From Petrosia ficiformis (taxonomy: Eukaryota; Porifera; Demospongiae; Haplosclerida; Petrosiidae): DNA of 64,000 nucleotides. A program made the translations under genes and the position numbers. The stretch is taken from positions 2,667,373 to 2,731,372 of the forward strand of contig OX345650.1 in NCBI GenBank assembly GCA_947044365.1, given 5' to 3'. Positions within the stretch are counted from its first letter, which is position 1, and every line of letters begins with the position of its first letter. Below the pieces are notes generated by a model. The model was not told the origin of the DNA. It was given only the letters and a program-made list of their open reading frames with translations, and searched no databases. Shown here one piece after another: positions 23,889 to 35,043 of the stretch.

Positions 23889-23891
23889 GTA
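23889..23891 (+). other. GTA target-site duplication, right
   Basis: Pairs with 17792-17794. The following ACACCCTA continues the copy 2 unit exactly as at 7807 onward in copy 1. Confidence 0.92.
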
Positions 23892-25009
23892 CACCCTAGA
23901 TAATAAACATTAAAATTTAACCATTAAACACTAAGCCCAAATCCGAAAACACTAACCACTGAGTTCGAAATTTGAAGCTTTACATAACTGCCATTCTACT
24001 TACCTACCCTTTGTTAGTTATTCTTAGGTGTTCACTAGTTAGGAACATGTTCTTGTCTTGTGAGATATAATGTATACATCGCACACTGATTTGAGATCGT
24101 TACTTTACTATTTGAATTGCTTCTTATTTCTTGTACGTTACTTTCAGAGATGAAATTCTGCAAATTTTATTTGTAGTTCATACACCCTTTACGTTATTTC
24201 GTTCCCCTCGGTCATAAATTAATACATTATAATAATAAATGCATTCGTTAACACATTTAGATTTCCATAAACTTCAATTATTTAACTATGGTCTCTTTTC
24301 TACTTAAGGATTTACTGTTCCTCCTTCTGGTTTAAATCTCTGCAAATTGGGTGTTTAAAAGACAAATACTCAGTAAGTTTGGTAATTTGTGAATTAGAAT
24401 TCAACACTCTACTAAATTTCATATATTTAGTCATAATTGCAAATGCACTATCCAACTGTATTAGTATTCTGCTTACCTACGTATTATTAAATCATTACCC
24501 CAAGTTAGTTTCATGTAAAATTTTACATGAAACATTCTCTAGGTTAGTATTGGTATTCATGTATTGTACACATTTCATATAACCACTATTCACTATAATC
24601 ATAACTGAAGACAGTCCTGTGAATTTTTCCACAAATTAGCTGTAGATCCTGAGAAGAGCTCTACTCTGTAAGTGAATAAAATTGCAGATTCCAAAATCTC
24701 ACTCCTCCCCACATTCATATGTATATTCACTCAATATAAACTCACTCCACAATATGTTTAGTTCATCCCCAAGTTAGGTAATTATGTACTGCTATTCACT
24801 TCTCCAAATTCCTCCGCCCACAATCTTAATCCACCAGATGACTCCATATGAAGACTCCTCTAGATAACTCCTCCCCCTAACTCCTATGCTATAGTGATTT
24901 CTCCTCTTGACAGTTCATTGTGAGTATTCATGACTCTATATAACTATTTGTGACTTTTGATGATTACTCCAATCTCCTTTTTTCTACAGCTTAAACTTCA
25001 ATTATATCT

Positions 25010-25879
25010 TCAAATTCTCATCCCTCTCCTCCGGACAAATCATTTTGGCGAATCATAATGAAGTACCTTCATGAGTACATGCAACTTGTTTCTAATCACA
25101 TTAATCTTTGGGCTGATATCTTAAGTATGTGGATAAATTTATGTATGATATTTGCTCGGTACTTCAGTGCTCGTTTAATGATTCATTGATTACAATTATA
25201 ATTGCACAAATCAATTGGTTTGTTCCTCTTCACCAGGCTACTTGTTTAGGTTTCATGAATCCAATCTGCATACAATGGAGTGATGTTGTAGTACGTGAGT
25301 TATTCCAACTTTCATATATAATTCATTCTTTATTCAAATCATACCATCATTATGTGTATTTCATTCATCAATTGAGACTTAAAAGAGAGTTATTACAGTG
25401 ATCTTGTAGTATATCAACGTCTTCTTTCTTTATTGTAGTAAAATTTCTCGATAGTCTTGTAATATACCAACATCTTGTTACTCGGCTTAGTATTAGTTCT
25501 TCATAGTTGTTGTTCTTGCTAAATAGGAAAATATTCTTTTCTTGTAGAATCACACCATAAGTTAATTTGTACACTGATTTCAGACCGTTAGATTGCAATT
25601 TTACTTATTTCATACGTCTCATAGGTACTACTATAGTGAAGACGAAGTCAAGATATGCTGAGATTAATTCCTAAGAATCGCGCTGGTGAATGCTCGTAAT
25701 GACTCTACTGACAAGTCTAAGGTAGGGTTCAGACTGATTCTCACCATTGGAAGCCTAGTCTCAAGTCTGAAGTCTCATCAATCATCCAGTCTCAATAATT
25801 CGGGTGTCTACATTCACGCGAAGAGTGCAGGTTCCATGTTACATTATCGTCAATTGTGGAGTTTCTTTTCTTATCTCCA
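25010..25879 (+). repeat. Truncated copy 3 of the ~9-kb tandem unit
   Basis: The start of the unit (around the AATTCTC.TCCCTC motif) reappears at about 25,010 and can be followed with many substitutions to about 25,879. There it stops at a CTTATCTCC motif and the 21-bp minisatellite begins. This copy is visibly more diverged from copies 1 and 2 than those two are from each other in the same interval, so it is an older edge copy of the array. Confidence 0.8.
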
Positions 25880-26704
25880 CCAGGAATCCACTAGGATCCA
25901 ATAGCAGACGAATAAGAGTTCACTAGGACCCATTTAGAGTCCACTAGGACACAATAGGTGTCCAATATGACCCATTACAAATGCAACAGTACCAAATAGG
26001 AGTTCTTTAGGAGTCCGCTAGGACCCAATAGGAGTCCACTAGGACCCAATATGAGTACACTAGGACCCATTAGGAGTCCATTAGGACCCAACAGGAGTCC
26101 ATTAGAACCCATTACGAGTACAAAAGGACACAATAGGACTCCAGTAGGACCCAACAGGAGTCCCCTAGGACCCATTTAGAGTTCATTAGGAGCCCAATAG
26201 GAGTCCATTGTGACCCAATAGGTGTCCACTACTACCCAAAAGGAGTGGAATAGGACCCATTAGGAGTAAATTAGCACCCAATATGAGTCCAATAGGACCC
26301 ATTAGGAGTACACGAGAACCCAGTAGGTGTCCACTAGGATCCAATAGCAGACCAATAGGAGTCCACTAGGACCCATTTAACAGATTAACCGCCAACGTCA
26401 CCTATAGGCGACGGTAAAATTATACACTGTAAACGCCAACGTCGCCTCAAGGCGACGATTTGGTAACGCCTACTTTAAACGATCATAACTCGCTGAGAAA
26501 GGAAAGTCTGGATCTGGGAATTCTTCAACATAGAGTCCCATACCTGTTCTTCAACTTTCATGTATTGAGTAACGGGGGTTTCCATTAAAAAAAACGGAGA
26601 AATCCACATGGAATATTTAATGTTATTATAGTCATAATTATGTAATAACAATAAGTAAATATAGTAAATATTAGGCTATCTATTCTTCTTTTTTTCAACT
26701 TTTA

Positions 26705-26803
26705 ATGGCATCTGGAGGTAGAACATTCTCTCCTGAAGAAATCCATGATATTGTGGACCAATCTGATGATTTTGATGATGAACATCTCTCTTTTACATGG
26801 TAG
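26705..26803 (+). pseudogene. N-terminal piggyBac transposase remnant, copy 2
   Basis: 32 codons from ATG 26705 to TAG 26801-26803. It differs from copy 1 by two residues (Leu to Val and His to Asp). The shared stop shows it was not coding a full transposase when copied. Confidence 0.65.
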
Positions 26804-26805
26804 AG

Positions 26806-27026
26806 ATCCAAAACGTCTCCCATTAAAGCATTATCCTATTAAAAACAAAACAGAGAGTAAGAAAGATTTAAGGAGGTGCTGGTACTGTAGAAACAGACGA
26901 GACCCTCAAAGAAAAAAGGAGAAATGTTGATACTGTTATGATTGTGGGAAACATCTTTGTCATACAGGAGAACTCAATTCTGACTGCTTTTTAGATTACC
27001 ACAAAGAGGAAGGAATGATATCTTAG
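26806..27026 (+). pseudogene. C-terminal cysteine-rich piggyBac remnant, copy 2
   Basis: Same Cys/His pattern as copy 1, the same internal TGA (26928-26930) and the same final TAG (27024-27026). A few substitutions fall outside the cysteines. It is not a functional gene. Confidence 0.78.
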
Positions 27027-29791
27027 CTTTATATATTAATCAGTATAGTTAATGATAAAGATTCAAGAAACATATTAAGTATATATATACAACATGAAGT
27101 GAATAACTGGTTTTTTGTATTTGTAATTAATAAATAAAAACAAAGTAAACAAAGTCTCACCTTATGTGTTTCGTTTTAGTCACCCCTTTCTTCGAATCAT
27201 TTAGTGTGTGGTATCAATCTACTCAGCAAAACAAGCTATTTCTGATGATGTCATCATTGCAATACAAAAATAGCACAGAAAACCAGTTATAACCGGTTTT
27301 GTAAACCTGTATGGAAATTACCACTTCCTGTTGATTTAATTCCGCGTTTACAGTGTAATTAGCAAAAATTTAATTTAGCTGTTAATCTGTTAAGGTCCAA
27401 TAGGACCCAATAGGAGTCCTACTAGGACCTAAGAGGAGTCCTCTAGAACCCATTAGGAGTCCACTAGGAACCAATAGGACTCCACTAGAATCCAATAGCG
27501 GACCAATAGGAGTCCACTATGACAAATTTAGTGTCCACTAGGACCAAATAGGAGGACACAATAGGAGTCCAATAGAATCCAAGAGGAGTCCACTAGGACC
27601 CAATAGGTGTCCATTAGGACCCCTTAAGAGTCCACTAGGACCCAATAGGAGTCCAATAGGAGTCCACTAGGACCCAAAGTGATCCACTAGGACCCAATAG
27701 GAGTCCACTAGGACCCAATAGGAGTCCAATAGAATCCAAGAAGAGTCCAATAGGACCCAATAGGTGTCCATTAGTACCCCTTAAGAGTCCACTAGGACCC
27801 AATAGGAGTCCAATAGGAGTCCACTAGGAGTCCTATATTAGTCCACTACGACCCATTAAGAGTCCACTAGGACTCCTTAGGAGTCCACTAGGACCCAACA
27901 GGAGACCACTAAGACCCATTAGGAGTGCAATAAGACCCTATAGGAGTCCAATAGCAGTCCAATAGGACCCAGTAGGAGCCCATTAGGATTCCACTAGGAC
28001 CCAATAGGTGTCCACTAGGAACCATTAACTGTATACTAGGACCCAATAGCAGTCAACTAAGACCCAATAAAACTCCACTAGGACACAACAGGAGACCTCT
28101 ATGACAAATTAGGTGTGCAATAGGATCCAAAAGGAGTCCAATAGGAGTCCAATAGGACCCAGTAGGAGTACACTAGGGCCCAATAGGAGTCCAGTAGGAC
28201 CCAGTAGGTGTCCACTGTGACCCATTAAGAATCCACTAGGACTCAATATGGGTCCATTAGGACCCAGTAGGAGTCCAATAGGAGTCAAATAGGAGTCCAC
28301 CAGGACCCATTAGGAGTCCACTAGGACCCGAAATGAGTCGATTAGGACCAATTACGAGTACACTAGGACAACATAAAAGTCCTCTAGGACCCAACAGGAG
28401 TGCAATAGGAGTGTACTAGGACCAAATAGGAGTCCAATACGACCCATTAAAAGTCCACTACGACCCAATAGTAGTCCAATAGGACCCAATAGGAATCCAC
28501 TATGAGTCCACTAAAACCCATTAGGAGTACACTAGGACCCAATAGGTGTCCAATAGGACCCAATAAGTGTCCCCTATGACTCATAAAGAGTCCACTAGGA
28601 CCCAATAAAAGTCCACTAGGACCCAATATGAGTCCACTAGGACCCATTAGGAGTGCAATAGGACCCAATTGGAGTTAAATATGAGTCCATTAGGACCCAT
28701 TAGGAGTACATTAGGACCAGATATGTGTCCAATAGGAACGCTTAACAGTACACCAGGACCTAATAGCAGTCCACTAGGACCCAATAAATGTCCACTAGGA
28801 CCCAATAGGAGTCCATTATGTGTATACTAGGACCCAATACGAGTCCACAAGGATCCAATAGCAGACCAATTGGAGTCCACTAGGACCCATTTAGAGTCCA
28901 CTTGGACCCAGTAGGAGTCCACTAGGACCCAATAGGAGTACACTAGTACCCAATAGGAGTCCAAGAGGACAAAGTAGGAGTACACTAGGGACCAATGGGA
29001 GACAACTATGACCCATTAGGTGTGCAATAAGACCCAATAGGAGTCCAATAGAAGTCCAATAGGACCCAGTAGGAGTACACTAGGGCCCTACAGGAGTCCA
29101 CTAGGACTCAATAGGTGTCCACAAGGACCCATTGAAAGTCCACTAGGACCCAATATGTGTCCACTAGGATCCAATAGGAGACCACTAAAACCCTTTAGGA
29201 GTCCACTAAGACCGAAAAGGAGTCGATTAGGACAAATTAGGAATGCACTAGGACCAAATAAAAGTCCTCTAGGACCCAACAGGACTGCAATCAGAGTGCA
29301 CATGGACCCAATAGCAGTAGACTAGGACCCATTAGGAGTCCAATACGACCCAATAGTAGTCCACTGCGACCCAATAGGAGTCCAATAGGACCCAATAGGT
29401 GTCCCCTAGGACCCATGAAGAGTCCACTAGGACCCATGAAGCGTCCATTAGGACCCAATACGGGTCCACTAGGACCCAATATGAGTCAAACAGGAGTCCA
29501 CTCGCACCCATTAGGAGTCCACTACGACCCAATAGTAGTCGACTAGGACCCAATAGGAGTGCAATATGAGTCCAATAGGACCCATTAGGAGTACACTAGG
29601 ACCCAAAAGGAGTCCAATAAGACCAGATAAGTGCCCTAGGACCCATGAAGAGTCCACTACGACCCAATAAAAGTCCACTAGGACTCAAAATGAGTCCACT
29701 AGGAACCATTAACAGTACACTAGGACCAAAGAGCACTCCACTAGGACCAATTAGAAGTCCATTAGGACCCAATAGGAATCCACTAGGACCA

Positions 29792-29884
29792 ATTAGGAGT
29801 GCAATAGGACCCAATAACAGTCCATTACGTGTATACCTACTATACACGTAATGGAGTCCTATTGGGTCCTATTGCACTCCTAAT
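29792..29884. repeat. 44-bp foldback (inverted repeat) inside the minisatellite
   Basis: Arms 29792-29835 and 29841-29884 pair at 41 of 44 positions around a 5-base loop. The innermost part is ACGTGTATA facing TATACACGT. After the right arm the array runs in reverse orientation to about 29,930, then returns to the forward strand. The CCATTACGTGTATAC variant at the apex also recurs in forward orientation near 30,571, 32,313, 32,695, 33,614, 34,070 and 39,919. Confidence 0.85.
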
Positions 29885-30570
29885 GGGTACTAGTGGATTC
29901 CTATTGCGTCCTAGTTGACTCGTATTGTGTCATTAGGAGTCCACAAGGATCCAATAGCAGACCAATAGGAGTCCACGAGGACCCATTTAGAGTCCACTAG
30001 GACCCGGTATGAGTCCCCTAGGACCCGGGATGAGTCCACTACGACTCAACAGCAGACCACTATGACCCATTAGGAGTGCAATAGGACCCAATAGGAGTCC
30101 AATAGGAGTGCAATAGGACCCAATAGGTGTCCACTAGGACCCATTAAGAGTCCAATAGGAGTCCAATAGGAGTCCACTAGGACACAATAGGAGTCCATTA
30201 CCCATTAGGAGTCCACTAGGACCCCAATGGAGTCGATTAGCACCGATTAGGAGTACACTAAGACCAAATAAAAGTCCTCTAGGACCCTACATGAGTGCAA
30301 TAGGAGTCCACAAGGACCCAATAGGAGTCCATTGGACCCATTAGGAGTCCAAAACGACCCAATAGTATTCTACTAGGACCCAATAGGAGTCCAATATGAG
30401 TCCACTAAAACCCATTAGGAGTACACTAGGACCCAATAGGTGTCCAATAGGACCCAATAAGTGTCACCTAGGACCCTATAAGAGTCCACTAGGACCCAAT
30501 AAATGTCCACTACGACCCAATATGAGTCCACTAGGACCCATTAAAAGTCCACTAGGACGCAATAGGAGTC

Positions 30571-32730
30571 CATTACGTGTATACTAGGACCTAATAGGAG
30601 TCCACAACGATCCAATAGCAGACCAATAGAAGTCCACTAGGACCCAACAGGAGACCTGTATGACCCATTAGGAGTGCAATAGGACCCAATAGGTGTCCAA
30701 TAGGAGTCCACAAGGACACAATATGAGTCCAATAGGACGCATTAAGAGTCCACAAGGACCCAGTATGGGTCCACTAGGACCCAGTAGGAGTCCAACACGA
30801 GTCCAATAAGAGTCCACTAGGACCCATTAGGAGTACACTAGGACCAAATAAAAGTCCTCTAGGACCCAAAAGGAGTGCAATGGGAGTCCACTAGGACCCA
30901 ATAGGAGTCCACTAGCAACCATTAGGAGTCCTCTACAACCCAATAGTAGTTCAATAGGACCCAATAGGAGTCCAATATGAGTCCATTAGGACCCATTAGG
31001 AGTACATTAGGACACAATAGGAGTCCAATAGGACCCAATAAATGTCCACTAGGACCCATAAAGTACCCTAATAAAAGTCCAATAGTAGCCAATATGAGTC
31101 CCCTGGGACCCATTAGGAGTGGAATAGGACCCAATAGGAGTCCAATATGTGTCCACTAGGACCTAATAGGAGTCCACTAGGAACCATTAACGGTACACTA
31201 GGACCTAATAGCAGTCCACTAGGACACACTGGAAGTCCACTAGGACTCAATAGGAGTCCACTAGGACCCATTAGGAGTACACAAGGACCCAATAGGAGTC
31301 CACAAGGACCCTATAAGAGGCCACTAGGACTCATAAAGCATCCACTAGGACCCAATACGAGTACACTAGGACCCAATATGAGTCCAACAGGAGTCCACTA
31401 GGAGTCCACTACGACCCAATAGTAGTCCACTAGGACCCAATAGGAGTGTAATATGAGTCCACTAGGACCCATTAGGAGTACACTACGACCCAAAAAAAGT
31501 CCAATAAGACCAGATAAGTGCCCCCTAGGACCAATAAAGAGTCCACTACGACCCAGTAAAAGTCCACTAGGACTCAATATGAGTCCACTAGGAACCATTA
31601 ACAGTATACTAGGACCTAAGAGCAGTCCACTAGGACCCAATAAAAGTCCCTTAGGACCCAATAGGAGTCCAATAGGATCCAATAAATGTCCACTAGGACC
31701 CATAAAGTACCCTAATAAAAGTCCAATAGTAGCCAATATGAGTCCACTGGGACCCATTAGGAGTGGAATAGGACCCAATAGGAGTCCAATAGGAGTGCAA
31801 TAGGACCCAATAGGTGTCCACTAGGACCCATTAAGAGTGCAATAGGACTCAATATGGGTCCACTAGGACCCAGTAGGAGTCCAATAGGAGTCCACTAGGA
31901 ACCAATAGGAGTCCACTATTACCCATTAGGAGTCCACTAGGACCCAAATGGAGTTGATTAGCACTGATTAGGAGTACACTAAGACCAAATAAAAGTCCTC
32001 TAAGACCCTACATGAGTGCAATAGGAGTCCACTAGGACCCTATAGGAGTCCACTAGGACCCATTAGGAGTCCAAAACGACCCAATAGTAGTCTACTAGGA
32101 CCCAATAGGAGTCCAATAGGACCCAATAAGTGTCCCCTAGGACCCAAAAAGAGTCCACTAGGACCCAATAAATGTCCACTACGACCCAATATGAGTCCAC
32201 TAGGACCCATTAAAAGTACACTAAGACCCAATAGGTGTCCATTAACAGTACATTATGACCTAATAGCGGTCCATTAGGACCCAATAAAAGTCCACTAGGA
32301 CGCAATAGGAGTCCATTACGTGTATACTAGGACCTAATAGGAGTCCACAAGATCCAATAGCAGACAAATAGAAGTCCACTAGGACCCAACAGGAGACCAA
32401 TCTGACCCATTAGGAGTGCATTAGGACCCAATAGGAGTCCAATAGGAGTCCACAAGGACACAATATGAGTCCAATAGGACGCATTAAGAGTGCACAAGGA
32501 CCCAATATGGGTCCACTAGGACCCAGTAGGAGTCCAACACCAGTCCAATAAGAGTCCACTAGGACCCATTAGGAGTACACTAGGACAAAATTAAAGTCCT
32601 CTAGGACCCAAAAAGAGTGCAATGGGAGTCCACTAGGACCCAATAGGAGTCCACTAGAAACCAATAGGAGTGCAAAAGACCCAATAGGAGTCCATTACGT
32701 GTATACTAAGTCCCAATAGGAGTCCACAAG
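30571..32730 (+). repeat. Higher-order repeat of ~1.74 kb in the 21-bp array
   Basis: The variant string starting CCATTACGTGTATACTAGG and continuing CTAATAGGAGTCCACAA..GATCCAATAGCAGAC..AATAGAAG at about 30,571 recurs at about 32,313, with following variants in the same order (GGAGACC.., ACACAATATGAG, GACGCATTAAGAG). Confidence 0.7.
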
Positions 32731-35043
32731 GATCAAGTAACAGACCAATTGGAGTCCACTAGGACCCATTTAGAGTCCACTAGGACCCAGTATGAGTCCA
32801 CTAGGACTCAACAGGAGACCACTATAACCCATTACGAGTGCAATAGGGCCCAATAGGAGTCCAATAGGAGTCCACTAGGACCCAATAAGTGTCCACCAGG
32901 ACCCATTAAGAGTCCACTAGGACTCAATAGGGGTCCACTAGGACCCAGTAGGAGTCCAATAGGAGTCCAATAGGAGTCCACTAGGACCCAATAGAAGTCC
33001 ACTATTACCCATTAGGAGTCCACTAAGACCCATAAGGAGTCGATTAGGACCAATTAGGAGTACACTAGGACCAAATAAAAGTCCTCTGGGACCCTACAGG
33101 AGTGCAATAGGAGTCCACTAGGACCCATTAGGAGTACACTAGGACATAATACGAGTCCAATAGGACCCAATAAGTGTCCACTAGGACCCATAAAGAGTCC
33201 ACTAGGAACCAATATGAGTCCACTAGGACTCAACATGAGTGCTATAGGAGACCCATTAGGAGTCCAACACGACCCAATAGTAATCAACTAGGACCCACTA
33301 GGAGTCAAATATGAATCAACTAGGACTCTTTAGGAGTACACTAGGACCCAATAGCAGTCCAATAGGACCCAATAAATGTCCACTAGGACCCATAAAGTAC
33401 CCTCTAGGACCCAATAAATCTCCACTAGTACCCAATATGAGTCCACTGGGACCCATTAGGAGTGCAATAGGACCCTATAGGAGTCCAATAGAAACCATTA
33501 ACAGTACATTAGGACCTAATAGCAGTCAACTAGGACCCAATGAAAGTCCACTAGGACTCCATAGGAGTCCTCTATTACCCATTAGGAGTGCAATGGGACC
33601 CCCTAGGAGTCCATTACGTGTATACTAGGACCCATTAGGAGTCCACAAGGATCCAATAGCAGACCAAATGGAGTCCACTAGGATCCATTTAGAGTCCACT
33701 AGGACCCAGTAGGAGCCCACTATGACCCAATAGGAGTGCAATAGGACCCAATAGGATTCCAATAGGAGTCCAATAGGACCCAGTAGGAGTACACTAGGAC
33801 AAAGAGGAGTCCACTAGGACCCATTAGGAGTACCCAGCAGGAGTCGATTACGACCCATTAGGTGTACTCTAGGACCAAATAAAAGTCCACTAGGACCCAA
33901 TAGGAGTCAACTAGGGCGCAATAGGAGTCCAATAGGAGTCCAGTAGGACCCAAAAGGAGTCCATCAGGACTCAATAGGAGTCCACTAGAACACATTATGA
34001 GTCCCCTAGGACCCAACAGGAGTCCACTAGGACCAAATAGGAGTCCAATAGGACCCAGTAGGGGTCCATTACGTGTATACTAGGACCCAATAGGAGTCCA
34101 ATAGGACACATTATGAGTCTAATAGTACCCAATAGCATTCCAATAGGAGTCCACTAAGACCCATTAGGAATACACTAGGACCTAGTAGGAGTCCACTAGG
34201 ACACAATAGTTGTCCACTAGGACCCAATAGGAGTCCATTAGGACCCATTAGGAGTACACTAGAATCCTTTAGGAGTGGACTAAGACCCAACAGGAGTTTA
34301 ATAGGAGTCCAGGTGGACCCATTAGTAGTCCACTAGGACAGTATAGGAGTTCACAAGGACCGAATAGGTGTCCAATTGGACCCTTTAGGAGTCCACTATA
34401 TAGGACCCAACAGGAGTCCATTAGGACCCATTAGGAGTACTCTAGGACCCAATAGGAGTCCAATAGGACACCTATTGTGTCCAATAGGACCCATTAGGAG
34501 TCCACTAGTACCCTATAGGAGTCCACCAGGACCAATTAGGAGTCCACTAGGATCCATTACGAGTACACTAGGACGTCCACTAGGACCCAATAGTTGTCCA
34601 GTAGGACCCAACAGGAGTCCATTAGGACCCATTAGGAGTACACTAGAACCCTTTAGGAGTCAACTAGGACCTAACACGAGTCTAATAGGAGTCCAGTTGA
34701 ACCCATTAGGAGTGCATTAGGACCCATTAGGAGTCCACTAGGTCCCTAACGGAGTCGTTTAGCACCCAGTAGGTTTCCTACAGGACCCATTATATGTCCC
34801 CTATGACCAAACAGGAGTCCCCTAGGAGTCCACTAGCCCCTAATTGAAGTCCACTAGGACCAATTAGGAGTCCCCTAGGACCCATTAGGAGTACACTAGG
34901 ATGTCCACTAGGACCCAATAGCTGTCCACTGGGACCCAACAGGAGTCCAATAGGACCCATTAGGAGAACACTAGAACCATTTAGGAGTCGACTAGGACCC
35001 AGCAGGAGTCCAATAGGAGTCCAGTTGGACCCATTAGGAGTCC

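Larger units (their letters stand above)
8960..25009 (+). repeat. Copy 2 of the ~9-kb tandem unit, split by the CACTA transposon
   Basis: Copy 2 runs from 8960 to the GTA at 17792-17794 and resumes at 23889. The CACTA element occupies 17795-23888. Without the transposon the unit is close to 10 kb. The middle differs from copy 1: the CCTGTCTAT array is about 2.4 kb here against about 0.3 kb in copy 1, while the CTATCTAC block of copy 1 (about 1.5 kb) has no counterpart here. Confidence 0.88.
26381..27389 (+). mobile_element. Non-autonomous piggyBac derivative, copy 2, inserted in the 21-bp minisatellite
   Basis: A 1,009-bp insert flanked by TTAA (26377-26380 and 27390-27393) within minisatellite sequence. 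Its ends are inverted repeats: CAGATTAAC on the left and GTTAATCTG on the right, or 13 bp including TTAA. It is nearly identical to 19775-20773 throughout, and carries the same two transposase remnants with the same stops. The high identity and clean ends imply a recent insertion. The left palindromes carry one different substitution from copy 1. Confidence 0.93.

Noticed and set aside
24379..24582. A 67-codon hydrophobic frame with a possible membrane segment
   Set aside because: It is AT-rich, in the tail of the 9-kb unit. The counterpart near 8,400-8,560 does not keep the same frame, so it is likely chance.
31398..31803. Heptad-repeat proteins on both strands (31398-31778 minus and 31453-31803 plus, among many)
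   Set aside because: The 21-bp monomer is a multiple of three, so frames stay open by arithmetic. Opposite strands are open equally, and ends fall at random variants.
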